Assembly (NCBI RefSeq): GCF_024713945.1
Contig: NW_027461522.1
Coordinates: 62,001 to 126,000, forward strand
Direction: 5' to 3'
DNA: 64,000 nt
Source of the DNA: Dermatophagoides farinae
Taxonomy: Eukaryota; Arthropoda; Arachnida; Sarcoptiformes; Pyroglyphidae
Shown here: positions 38,344-48,400 of the stretch, piece by piece
Layout of the letters: each line of letters starts with the position of its first letter
How positions within the stretch are numbered: position 1 is the first letter of the stretch
Position numbers and translations under genes: made by a program
Notes under the pieces: model-generated
Database searches by the model: none
Seen by the model: the letters and a program-made list of their open reading frames with translations, nothing else
Told to the model about the DNA's origin: nothing

Positions 38344-39568
38344 AAATGTCAACATTTGGGTAGTAATTTGTGTAGTAAGGAGAAGTTCTAATCGCACTTT
38401 TTTTGAAATCAGTATAATTTTTTATGACGCCACAAAGCAATAACGGAAAAACAATGCTAGCGTCCGAGTTCACTTTTACGTACTGAGCCTCGGAATTTAT
38501 TTTTCCCCAGCTAATCGCTTCGTCTGGCGAAGCGCCCGAATCGCAGCCGTCGAATTCCTGGCCTGTATTGATGTAAACAGCAAAATCCGCTCCGTTTTTC
38601 ATTAAATTGGCGTTGCACACGTGATGTTTCGGAAGCCCCCCTCCCAATATGATTATGCCGGATTTTTTAGCAGTTCTTGCAGTTTCGTTCATAAATATTA
38701 TATCTTCTATTGTATCAATTTTCAACTTTGTATCTTTATTTTTGTAGTGAAAATATAAGCAATCTCCAAGAGAACCGTCTGTTATTGCTGGACAAAAAAC
38801 AGGAATCTTGTTTTTGTAGCACCAGTAGTACAAGCTCGATTCGTCGTTTATGATTTTCCCCATCAGGGCAGTCATTTTCGAAGGCGTCCAGTTGTAGTTT
38901 AGCTTGATCTGCTGTTCCAACATGAAATCGAGAATTGGCAAAAGCCAACTTTCAAATTTTACGTAGTTCTCGTTCGGGACGTAAATATTTCCAATGCGAT
39001 TCCAACCGTCTGCACGCAGTTTTGGTCCTTTTATTTTGTGGAAGTCTCCAACTACAAATTTTCCAAAACAGCGAATAAAATCTTCTTCTATGCCACCAGC
39101 GGTTGTGACAATGCAGTCCACCAAATTTTGTTTTGCCAAGTAGACAAAAGTGTCGCGCAAACCGCAGCTGATCATGTTACTCGTAAAAGATAAAAAAATG
39201 GTAGCTCGTGTGGCGGGCCTAATTTCTGGGCTAGCCCACGAAAAAATGGTTCCGTCGTTGTTTTGCACGTCCACCAGCTCTTCTTCTTCTTCTTTCGTCA
39301 AAGGTTCCGAAGACAAGCGCCATTCGTACATTTGTCTTAAGATCTTTGCGGCCTTACCCACGTTTGTGGCTTGAAATCCAAAATATTGGTACGAATCCAG
39401 CAGTTCGCTAATCGTAGAGTTCACATTAAAACGCTTCATCGAAACTAGTTTGGCAGATTCTGATACTGGTTTTGAATGACACATCACTACACTGTGCGCG
39501 TCTTCAAAGTTCTTGTCTTTTTTGTTTGCATCGGCACAACCATCTAGGGAAACAACAAAATTCGACAT
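38321..39568 (-). CDS. DHPS: Deoxyhypusine synthase
   Basis: Transfers the aminobutyl group of spermidine to a lysine of eIF5A, the first step of hypusine formation. The protein is 415 residues, slightly longer than human (369). Family segments include 'YQYFGFQATNVGKA' near the start, 'IFLSFTSNMISCGLRD', 'VTTAGGIEEDF', 'CPAITDGSLGD', 'IILGGGLPKHHVCNANLM', and 'INTGQEFDGCDSGASPDEAI'. The catalytic lysine lies in 'SWGKI' and is K356 here. All NAD- and spermidine-contact motifs look intact, so I expect an active enzyme. Start is ATG 39568. It is head to head with cysteinyl-tRNA synthetase. Confidence 0.95.
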   Translation of the reverse strand: MSNFVVSLDGCADANKKDKNFEDAHSVVMCHSKPVSESAKLVSMKRFNVNSTISELLDSYQYFGFQATNVGKAAKILRQMYEWRLSSEPLTKEEEEELVDVQNNDGTIFSWASPEIRPATRATIFLSFTSNMISCGLRDTFVYLAKQNLVDCIVTTAGGIEEDFIRCFGKFVVGDFHKIKGPKLRADGWNRIGNIYVPNENYVKFESWLLPILDFMLEQQIKLNYNWTPSKMTALMGKIINDESSLYYWCYKNKIPVFCPAITDGSLGDCLYFHYKNKDTKLKIDTIEDIIFMNETARTAKKSGIIILGGGLPKHHVCNANLMKNGADFAVYINTGQEFDGCDSGASPDEAISWGKINSEAQYVKVNSDASIVFPLLLCGVIKNYTDFKKSAIRTSPYYTNYYPNVDIFNLELNH

Positions 39569-39740
39569 AACCTATTCAAAAACTTAGAAAATTTTGCGAA
39601 CAAAGTTATGTTATTCGAGAAAATTGGATTTGTAGCGGTGAAAAAATCTTGAATATTATTAACGAAAAAAGAAAAGTTTATTCTCTGAAATATTTAATTT
39701 ATTCGTTGCCTTTGTCAGCTTCATTGCGAGTAGATAGGAT
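39569..39740. promoter_or_regulatory. Bidirectional promoter region, deoxyhypusine synthase / CysRS
   Basis: Only 172 bp separate the two divergent start codons, so both promoters must lie here or inside 5' coding sequence. Both genes serve translation. A nameable core element is not visible. Confidence 0.45.
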
Positions 39741-41327
39741 ATGGTTTTAACAGTTACTAACAGTTTAAAAAATGCGCCTGCTACATTTGTACCTCACGAA
39801 GGAAACACAGTCAACTGGTACTGTTGCGGTCCAACTGTGTACGACGACTCCCATTTGGGCCATGCAAGAAGCTACGTTGTTTTCGACACTATTAGAAGAA
39901 TTTTAGTCGATTTCTTTGGTTACCACGTGAACTTCGTTCTCAACATTACCGACATTGATGATAAAATAATAAACAAGGCAAACGCTTTAGAAACAGGTGT
40001 AGACGTAATCGCCAGATACTATGAAGCAAAGTTTTTCCAAGCTCTTAACAAACTTAATTGTCTGCCACCGTCGTCTATTTTGCGTGTTACTGATTACATT
40101 CCAGAAATAGTCAGTTTCATAGAGCAAATAATCAGTAACGGGTACGCTTACGAATCAAACGGGTCAGTTTACTTCGACTTGACTAAATTCAAAAGTTCAG
40201 AAAAACATAAATTTCCAAAACTGCAGGTTCACAGTGACTTGAACTCTTTAGAACCCAACGACGCTTCTAAAGAAAAGCGTTGCCCGCTTGACTTTGTTCT
40301 TTGGAAAGCTGCAAAGCCGCATGAGCCGTTTTGGGACAGCCCGTGGGGCAAAGGGCGTCCGGGATGGCACATTGAATGCAGTGCGCTTTCCAATTTAAAG
40401 TTGGGCAATCCCATCGATATACATTCGGGAGGAATCGACTTGATTTTCCCGCACCATACGAATGAGATCGCCCAATCAGAGGCTTTCCACGACGCGCCAA
40501 ACGTTTTTTTGAATTTCTGGCACTGTGGACACTTGAACATTGAAGGCAGTAAAATGTCGAAGTCGCTGAAAAACTTCATTGCTATCGATAAGATTCTCGA
40601 GGAACGCCCGTTCCAGGTTGTCAGAATATTGTTCTTACTTAACAGATGGGACAAACCAATGAATTTTATCAATGCAGAAAGCTCTTGGAACGAAGCCAAC
40701 AGCTACCACAAAATGTTTGACAATTTCGTTTCAAGGGTGAATGCGTTGATTCTCGCCGAAAAAGCTAGAAACAACAAAACAGTCAAACTTGATTTTGATG
40801 AATTCAAACAAGAATACACATCTCTCAGGTCGACCATTGAGCGAAAAGGAAAAAATCAGCTGAACGACGTTTTGAACGTTTTGAAAAGGTCGGTGTACAA
40901 ATCGCTTGAAAACAACTTTGACACCAGCGCGGTTCTGCTACATCTAAAAACATTTATATCTACATTTAACAGTTATGAAGCTAATGAAAGCGAAAAAAGC
41001 ATAGACCTGACTGATTTGTTTTCTATTTCAGAATATTTCCAAAAAGTACTTCGTACGCTCGGTTTGTGCCTAGAGCAAAACCAAATTGATTATCACGTTC
41101 GTGAATCTGCAGCTAACGCAGACGTTGACGCTGTTATTTCCGAGTTTATAGGGCCGATTAGAATGCAAGTTCGATCCGCTGCAAAAAAACTGCTCAAGAT
41201 TCCCGACAGCAAGCCTCTTGGCATGGAACTAATGAGCATTAGCGACCAGATGCGTCAGGGTTTGCTCGACAAATTCGCTATCAAACTGGAAGATACAGCT
41301 GGCTCGTTTACATGGAAAAAAATATAA
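39741..41327 (+). CDS. CARS1: Cysteinyl-tRNA synthetase
   Basis: Class I aminoacyl-tRNA synthetase of 528 residues that charges tRNA-Cys. The HIGH-type motif is 'HLGH' at residues 38-41 and the KMSKS loop is exact at 271-275. The zinc site is visible: C29 in 'YCCGPTVYD', the cysteine of 'WHIECSA' and the His residues of 'IFPHHTNE'. The C-terminal third is helical and forms the anticodon-binding region. It is compact for a eukaryotic enzyme, lacking the long N-terminal addition of animals. No plastid or mitochondrial targeting peptide is apparent. Start is ATG 39741. Confidence 0.96.
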   Translation: MVLTVTNSLKNAPATFVPHEGNTVNWYCCGPTVYDDSHLGHARSYVVFDTIRRILVDFFGYHVNFVLNITDIDDKIINKANALETGVDVIARYYEAKFFQALNKLNCLPPSSILRVTDYIPEIVSFIEQIISNGYAYESNGSVYFDLTKFKSSEKHKFPKLQVHSDLNSLEPNDASKEKRCPLDFVLWKAAKPHEPFWDSPWGKGRPGWHIECSALSNLKLGNPIDIHSGGIDLIFPHHTNEIAQSEAFHDAPNVFLNFWHCGHLNIEGSKMSKSLKNFIAIDKILEERPFQVVRILFLLNRWDKPMNFINAESSWNEANSYHKMFDNFVSRVNALILAEKARNNKTVKLDFDEFKQEYTSLRSTIERKGKNQLNDVLNVLKRSVYKSLENNFDTSAVLLHLKTFISTFNSYEANESEKSIDLTDLFSISEYFQKVLRTLGLCLEQNQIDYHVRESAANADVDAVISEFIGPIRMQVRSAAKKLLKIPDSKPLGMELMSISDQMRQGLLDKFAIKLEDTAGSFTWKKI

Positions 41328-41376
41328 TTTAATTTATATATATAAATTAATAGCGTGACTATTGGTTGTGTTTGTA

Positions 41377-41957
41377 ATGGAAAATCCGGACCCTAGTGTA
41401 GCTAAAGTTTGTGCGTTTCAGTTCGACCCTCAAGTCACTTTTTTAGACATTCTGCTAAACCGTTCTTCAGATCCCATCACGGAAGATGTAAGTCTTTTGC
41501 GCTTTATTTACATTAGGAATTCTATTATTTCGTTTCCAACATTCGTGACCCTGAGCACCCTTTGACGCTTGCCCAACTGCGTGTGATTACCAAAAAAAAT
41601 ATTAAATTGGAAAACAACGTGCTGGCTCTTGAGTTTGTACCGACCATAACTAATTGCTCACAAGCAGCTCTGATTGGATTGTGCATCAGTTACTTGCTGT
41701 TTCTGATCGTGCAAGTAAACTACCCGGTGGTATGCAAAATCGCTAGCGGAATGCACAACCAAGAACGTTCGATCAACAAACAACTAAACGACAAAGAACG
41801 CATAATCGCTGCCACAGACAACGACGGATTGCGTTCTATCGTTCTAAAAAGCATCAGCTCGACGGTGGCAGACAACGTGCTGGAAACCACGATCAACACG
41901 TCTTTCTGCGCGAAAAAAGAAAACTCTCGTCGAAATTTTTTGTCGTTGCGCTTTTAA
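41377..41957 (+). CDS. CIAO2: CIA2/FAM96 (MIP18-family) cytosolic iron-sulfur assembly protein
   Basis: Targeting factor of the cytosolic Fe-S assembly machinery, working with CIA1 and MMS19 to deliver clusters to DNA and translation enzymes. Exons 41377-41487 and 41517-41957 join over a 29-nt phase-0 intron (GTAAGT...CATTAG) to 183 residues. The splice recreates the signature 'NIRDPEHPLTLAQLRV', split between a missed and a visible frame otherwise. Further family segments are 'FVPTITNCSQAALIGLCI', with the conserved reactive cysteine, and 'INKQLNDKERIIAA'. About 30 residues after the domain form an extension ending 'RRNFLSLRF'. Full length. Confidence 0.93.
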
Positions 41958-42005
41958 AACTGCAAACTCCAAGCAAACAATCTGTGAGAAAAGGAACTGC
42001 TTGTC

Positions 42006-42281
42006 ATGGAAAACTCGAAGTCAAATAAAATAATCATTTCCGAGCAGTCTAAACACCGAGCTCCGCAAGATATTATTCGTATCAGACACTGTGCAGTAAA
42101 TCTTGCCCCGATCCAGTACGGCTACCCGCAAAACAAAAGATTGACGATCAACAATGACGAAATCAACTTGGTCAAAGGGAACAGCGTCAAAAATGTGTTG
42201 CTCGAGTCTATTGAATCTTCGACCCTCGTCGCTGATAAGTGGATTTTCGAGCAGGGTCTTCAAACTGACGAACTGACTTAA
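42006..42281 (+). CDS. Small unassigned protein, 91 residues
   Basis: Not recognised. ATG at 42006, 48 nt after the CIA2 stop on the same strand. The protein is soluble and Asn/Ser/Lys-rich with 'APIQYGYPQNKRLTINNDE' in the middle and an acidic end. Its size and position argue for a real small gene, but codon bias cannot be judged by eye, and the opposite strand is also open over 80 codons. Confidence 0.5.
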   Translation: MENSKSNKIIISEQSKHRAPQDIIRIRHCAVNLAPIQYGYPQNKRLTINNDEINLVKGNSVKNVLLESIESSTLVADKWIFEQGLQTDELT

Positions 42282-42403
42282 TAAAACAGTTTTCGCGTCA
42301 TTTAGCCCGCTATAAAATATTTATTTGTGACAAAATCTAATTTTTCTCTATTAAATATAAATTCATACCTCGTTACCTCTGTCTGATTATTTTTCAAACA
42401 GGG

Positions 42404-43459
42404 ATGAATTTAGGTTTTTATTGTTTAGTATGTAGAACTTATAAAAATTTGTTTAAAAGCTCCACTGACCTCGTGTTACTTAAGATTCTACTCCTCATCA
42501 TATGTTCGTGTTTGTCTCATGCCGGGGAAGATACAACGGCTCCGAGGTTCAGACTTTTTGAACTGATAATTCAGGTAGTTATTTTTTTTTTAAACTATGA
42601 GTCAAATACTGTAGATGTGCCTAGCTTAATGGTACACACTCTTTCTTTTTGGTATCAGTTGCAGCAGCTCGAAGATTTGCAGTGTTATATCACAGAGTTA
42701 CTCCACTACAAAACGAAAACCTTTCTAACTGCGTTCAGTCTCATTATGCTATTTATTATTTATATCACTTGCTTCAACGAGGCAAGACTTTCAATTGATG
42801 ACAAGCTAAATAAAATAATTAAAAGAAAGTACTTCCATTTTCATAGTGTTCTTTTTCTCAATTTAGTTAACTCGTCTTACTTTATTTGCGAGCTTTGCGG
42901 GTGTGTTCAGCTGCTTTGTGTCTATCTTATCGAGTTTTTTCGCGTCAGCAACTTGAAAATCTCGATCTCGTTTATGAAAAAAAATTTTTTATCGGGTCTT
43001 GAAGACGATAAACGCGAAACAATATATCGAAAGTCGTTTATTTATCAGTACGTTTCGCCATTACTGCCTGTTTTTTTTGAAGATATCAGAACAAACATTG
43101 TTGATCGAAGAGTCGGCAAAAATATTCACTTGACGTTGTCTGGGTTTTACGCCTCAGGCATAGGCGATAGTTTTAGTGCTTTGATTCCAAACGTGTACTA
43201 TAGATTTTTTCCAAAGAATCGCGTAAACGACAAAACCGTTTTCGGGCTGGTATCTTTTATTTTTTCTACAGTAGCAAGCTCCGAAATAATAAACAGTTTG
43301 GTAAAGGGATATTATTGCCGTTTAGAAATTTTATTGGCAAGTGTTGTAACCGGTGTTTTTGAGTACTATTGCACCGACAAAGTCGACAATTTATATCTTG
43401 GACTAGTGTTTTACGCTGTTTTGTATACTAGCCTGGCGTCAAAACTAGTTTTTGACTAG
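42404..43459 (+). CDS. DOLK: Dolichol kinase (SEC59-like)
   Basis: CTP-dependent kinase that makes dolichyl phosphate, the lipid carrier for N-glycan, GPI and O-mannose synthesis, in the ER membrane. The 351-residue protein is polytopic. The 'KRKYFHFHSVLFLN' segment corresponds to the family's RK-x-FH motif, and 'YASGIGDSFSALI' (about residue 245) to the CTP-binding GxGDxxAS loop. The end 'VTGVFEYYCTDKVDNLYLGLV' matches the family 'ExxT-x-xDNLxLPL' segment. The protein is shorter than human DOLK (538), with fewer N-terminal spans. Start is ATG 42404; a TTTCAAACAG just upstream could be an acceptor of an unseen exon. Its 3' end overlaps the ALG11-like gene by 15 nt. Confidence 0.85.
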   Translation: MNLGFYCLVCRTYKNLFKSSTDLVLLKILLLIICSCLSHAGEDTTAPRFRLFELIIQVVIFFLNYESNTVDVPSLMVHTLSFWYQLQQLEDLQCYITELLHYKTKTFLTAFSLIMLFIIYITCFNEARLSIDDKLNKIIKRKYFHFHSVLFLNLVNSSYFICELCGCVQLLCVYLIEFFRVSNLKISISFMKKNFLSGLEDDKRETIYRKSFIYQYVSPLLPVFFEDIRTNIVDRRVGKNIHLTLSGFYASGIGDSFSALIPNVYYRFFPKNRVNDKTVFGLVSFIFSTVASSEIINSLVKGYYCRLEILLASVVTGVFEYYCTDKVDNLYLGLVFYAVLYTSLASKLVFD

Positions 43460-45077
43460 TTGCCAAAGCTGGAGAATTTTTAAGCACTGTGACTCAATGG
43501 TATCAAACCTGTGTTTCGAAATTTCATAGCAACAACGACTGAGGAACCGGAGTTTTTTCTGTTCAGACTGATATTCTGGCGAAAAAGCCATTAAGAGCGA
43601 TTTGATGAGCTCGTTCTCACTGGCATACGTTTTTGCAAACTGCGAAATTAGTATTAACTGCTTTATTTCATGAATGGAATCGGAGTTAGAAAATGTAGTT
43701 AACAACTCCTTGGCTTCTGACTTGGAGACAGACGCCATTACGTCTGACAACGCAGCGCTTTTGTGACTTGAAATGATGAATAAGCCTGCAGCCATGTAGT
43801 TGACCACGTGGTGCGAAAACAGATCCAGGTTGTAGGTGTGGATACCAATTTTAGCGTTGGTTAAAATTTGTTCTAGTTTTTCGCATGAAATGTTTATGTG
43901 AATATTTATTATGAGATTTGCTTTGGCGTTAGATTTGTTTCGTAATAATAAATTGTCCTCCAGTGATACGGTCTTCGAAATATAAGAATGATTGAAGATG
44001 TAGACAGACGCTAAAGGACAGTGTTTGGTGATGTAATCGTAAATTTCTTGCATAGTGGTGAGATTGGAGGCATTGAATTCGAAGTTTAAACACAAATTGA
44101 ACTCAATTGGATTGGAGAAATCGAGTTTCTGAGACGTAAAATACACTGAATCCACAAGGGAGTTATACTGTTTACAATATTTAAGCTCGATGATGCTGAT
44201 TATTGCATTTTGCCGCATGTTCCACGGCATGTATGAGTCAACTGAATTTATACTGGTAGCAGGGAAAAGTGTAATAATTTTGGCTTCAGGATTTCGCTGC
44301 TGCATAGAAAGTGTGGCAACCTTGCTTGTGGATATTATAGGCAAACTGACAAATAAATAATGGAGTTTGTTTAGTAGTCGGATGATGATAAGTTCGAGCC
44401 ATTCGAGTCTTGCCATTTTGTTTGACGAAATACGCAGCGAAGTGATTTCTGTCGCAGACACATGCATGAGTACGTATGAATTACGTAATCCGAGAGAAGT
44501 TATCCAGGAAAACACTAACGTAGAGTAATTAAGCACCGATGTGTCGACTATTATATCTTTCGCTTGTCCAGTAGAACGAAACGCCGCTTCCAAACCTAAA
44601 ATACATTCGGACAAATGCAGACTGATAACAGGTAGATAGTAGAAATGCAATGTTAAAAGAAAACTGCAATAAAGTCTGACAAGTTCGACTTCGGTATACT
44701 CGTTTAACACTACGACTTTGCTTGTTTTTGTTTCGCTGTGTTTAATTTGAAAATCTGCTTTGTATAATTTGTTTGCGTTTATAATCGTCTCCTCTAAATT
44801 TGGAAAATTATGTTTAGTGAAGATGACAAATCTAGTTCGACATTTTTTACGCAATGAGTAGCGTGACAACAGTGAGATCAAATGCCAAAAATGACCTTCG
44901 TTTACCCCAACACCGTTCAAGTAGGGGTGAAAAATAAAAATTTTTTTGCTAAAAATTTTATCTGGCAAAAACTTACACATTAGCAACATTAAATGAATGC
45001 AAAAACAAAACTATCAAATTAACAAACACGCCAACTGAAAAGATCAAAACGCTGTAAAGACCTAAGTTCGAACTCAT
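43445..45077 (-). CDS. ALG11: ALG11-like GDP-Man:dolichol-oligosaccharide alpha-1,2-mannosyltransferase, divergent
   Basis: GT-B glycosyltransferase of 534 residues expected to add the fourth and fifth mannoses to dolichol-PP-oligosaccharide on the cytosolic ER face. Exons are 45077-44977 and 44948-43445, split by a 28-nt phase-2 intron (44949-44976). The first exon encodes a clear N-terminal membrane span ('LYSVLIFSVGVFVNLIVLF'), as ALG11 has. Then 'FIFHPYLNGVGVNEGHFW' matches the family 'FFHPYCNAGGGGERVLW', and 'VLMHVSATE' the 'YVHYPT' segment. Near the end 'AKIGIHTYNLDLFSHHVVNY' followed by 'MAAG' matches '[22 protein letters not shown]'. However, the E-x7-E pair of that region reads D-x7-N here. 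The family call is good; activity is uncertain. Adjacent dolichol kinase fits the pathway. Confidence 0.78.
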
Positions 45078-45259
45078 TGTGATATCAACTAGAACCTTAA
45101 AGTTCGAAATTGCCTTGCAATTTGCAACTGCGGTAGGTTTATTTAATACACGACAGTGTGTTTAGATTTTAATTAACTATTAATAATATAAAAAAAGCTT
45201 TCATGAGAAATTTTATAAAAATAATAAATGTGTCATTACAGGTGGCTTCAGCGTTTAAA

Positions 45260-45415
45260 TCATATCTCAATATTGTAGCGGTTTAGTTTTTTCTTGTAAA
45301 CAATAGTTGCTAGGATAAAAAGAACAAAGAGAGAAATAACTATAAAGGAAGCTATAACTCCTTTCGTTATTAAGCTGAGTGAGCTGTTTAATTTATCTGT
45401 TATTGCAAAACCCAT
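45260..45415 (-). CDS. 51-residue single-span membrane protein
   Basis: A small gene on the minus strand: ATG 45415 to TGA 45260-45262. The protein starts 'MGFAITDKLNSSLSLITKG', has one hydrophobic span of about 22 residues ('VIASFIVISLFVLFILATIV') and ends in a basic tail 'YKKKLNRYNIEI'. A well-formed helix with flanking lysines in such a short frame is unlikely to be chance. It lies 43 nt after the SNF2-RING gene stop and 182 nt before the ALG11 start. Small single-span subunits of oligosaccharyltransferase, translocon or V-ATPase are the sort of thing it could be; I do not recognise it. Confidence 0.55.
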   Translation of the reverse strand: MGFAITDKLNSSLSLITKGVIASFIVISLFVLFILATIVYKKKLNRYNIEI

Positions 45416-45458
45416 GCGTTAATTTTTTGTTAATTATTCAAAAAAAATGCAACAGCAG

Positions 45459-48400
45459 TCACTCAATTATCATATTTTTTATCTCATTTAAGTCAATAGT
45501 TTTAACTAATTTTTTTGTTGGCGATATTCCTGCTAGTCTTTGGGCCAGTTGGCGTTTATTTTCTTGACATTTTAATATACTTTCTTCAATTGTATTGGCC
45601 ATAATAATTCGATGTACATAGACGGGTCTAACCTGCCCAATTCTGTGTATTCTATCAATAGCTTGATCTTCGATAAAAGGATTCCACCAAGGGTCAAGGA
45701 GAATCACATGGTTCGCTGCAGTCACTGTAATACCTACAGCCGCGGCTCCATATGTACATAACATAACGCTAGACTTAGGCGTTGTTTGAAATTCACTGAT
45801 GACTTTGGTACGCTGCGTGTTTGAGACTTTTCCCGTTATTTGGTAGTAGGGAATTTGGTGTTCAGTTAGCAATGAGCAAACTATGTTTAGGACACGCACA
45901 AAGCTGCTGAACACAATAATTTTCAACGGTTCGTCGTCGTCCGGGTCTACATGGCCTTGATTAATTGTTTGCATAATTAAGCTGATAACGTACTGGAATT
46001 TAGTCACTGGAACTGTTTTTTGGGTAGGCTGGATATTGATTTTACCTTGTAAGTCTTGAAGCTCCCAAATTTTAAACATCGTGTCCATCGAAAGAGGCTC
46101 TCTGCAGCACGGACAGACGTCTGAATTAGAAAGCCACGTATTGAGACAGTCGGTGTGAAAGTAATGGCTACAGTGCGTGATAATTTCTGGATCGTTTGAT
46201 AAACAAATTGGACAGAATTTCGTATTATCTGGTTTTATCGGCTCAGTATAATCTTCTTTCAAGTAGTTGTTATGTTCAGCGGCAGCACCTGGAGTATCTA
46301 AAAATTTCAGTTTCAGAAGTTGCTTCGCATATTCAAACTTTTGATCTGACATTCCTGCAGGTTTTGAGCTATGAATCGATTCATTTGCAATCATTGCGTT
46401 CAGTAAATTTCGGGCGTCCGTGTTGAGTACTTCTTGACCCGCAGTTAATAATCTTAAATACATCATCAGTGAATTTATTTGGATCCAGGAGACGCTTGAG
46501 TTCTGATCGTTTATGATGCTTTTAGCTGTTTTCTTAAACAAATTGTAAATTCGCATTTCTTCTTCGGACATCGTAACTTTGTGAAGCACAACGTGCTTAG
46601 GTGGTAACGTGGCTAAAGTATTTGGTGTTTTAAACATAACTTGAGAATTTCTTAGCTCGTAATTGTCAGGAGATCGACAAACCGATAAGTTCATCGGGGT
46701 AGCATTTCTTTCAGATTCGTTGTATTTGTCGTTGCTCTGAGCCATGATAGACGTTGTTCCAAACGATTTGGTGTCAAAAATATTTTTTTCTCTTCGCAAC
46801 ATTAAAGAACGCAAGCAGTATAAGTACATAACCTGCTCAAGCTCTTCAGAAATGTACTTGTTTTTGTTAGCAGTAACATAATTCTCTGCGCCAATCAAGC
46901 TTAAAATATTGATGAATTCCTTTATGTTGTTTTGTAACGGTGTTCCGGACACAAACCAACAAATAAAAGCTTTTAAGCTTTTAATAGACTTTGTTTTTAG
47001 CGTTATTGCGTTTTTAATTTCGTGAGCTTCATCTAGTATCAGCCTATGCCAGTTAATTTTGTGTAAATAACTTGTGTATGTAGAGGTATTGGCAGCTACG
47101 GTGCCATACGATGTTATTACAATAAGTGCGTTGCTCAAATCTCCTCTACTGTACTTTTTCCTATTTGGCCCATGAAACTCAATCACGAAACTTGGATGTA
47201 TGTTGGTAGTTTCAGAAATAATGCGTTTCCATTCCCCGATCATAGTTACGGGACACACTATCAAAGTTCCACCTAATCGTTCACCTTTCTCGTTAAACTC
47301 GGAAGTAACATATTTAGCATTTATCTGTTCTGTAGGAAAGCCAAATGTGTCAAATTCCCAACTCTGTGAACTGTTCTCCAATACTTCATCAAGTTTTTTA
47401 ATTCTTTTAATGGTATGATCATCTAGCAAAATAGCTGCTAACAACTGAACAGATTTTCCGAGCCCCATTTCATCTGCCAAAATACCTCCTCTAATGAAGT
47501 TAATGTCGGAATTTGAAACTTCTTTGAACGTGCGAAGACAAGTGTAATGCCCTGGTTTGCCACTTAAAGAAAAAGTGTAAGGAATCTCGTAAAGTAATTC
47601 ATCAATATCTCTTCGTTCATGCGCACATATCCAACGAACACCATCTTGCTGGTGTGGTAATAACGTAATCTTCATGTATGGGCACGCTATAGGACTTCTT
47701 GCTATTGGAATGATATGATTATCATTCATTTTCGGCGTTGTTATCGGATAACCTTCATTTGGCTGTAATTCAGAGTAATAATCTGGATAACCGTAGAAAC
47801 CACCCAAACCATATAAACGGATTTTTTCATCTTTGATTATAGTGGACAAAATACGACTCTTGACTATTTTCTTAAAAATGTTTCTTATTGGTTCGCTCAT
47901 ACGTGAGCCTTTTACTGCTTGTAATGCATTACATTCTTCTTGAAAGTTGTTGTAAAATTTGTTTTGATTAAATAACATTGTATTGACATCGAAATGCTCA
48001 AATGATTCTGATATTATGTGAAACTCAAACCCAGATCTTTTGATCATTTGATTAACACTACTGTTCAAGTCTGATTCTGCTTTCTCTTCTTCCGTAAATT
48101 TAGTGAGATCTAGAATCAGATTTTCAATAAACGCAGAAGTAGAAACAGAGTCTGATGTCCTACTCGGTGTGACACAAGCTTGCAAAACTTTGTTATTTTG
48201 CTGTAAATCATAAAAAGAAGCGTCTGGTTTTTTAAGTTTTTTATTGACTGATTTAGTGTCGAAGCTGTCTGTGAATTGTTTTGTATACTCGGACAGCGCA
48301 CTGGATATCAAGAAATCTGCCTTCATTGCAGACTCGTTATTTTTTACAATTTTGTTATCTTGAATAGTATAAATAGTTTTTTGCCAAGTATTGTACGAAT

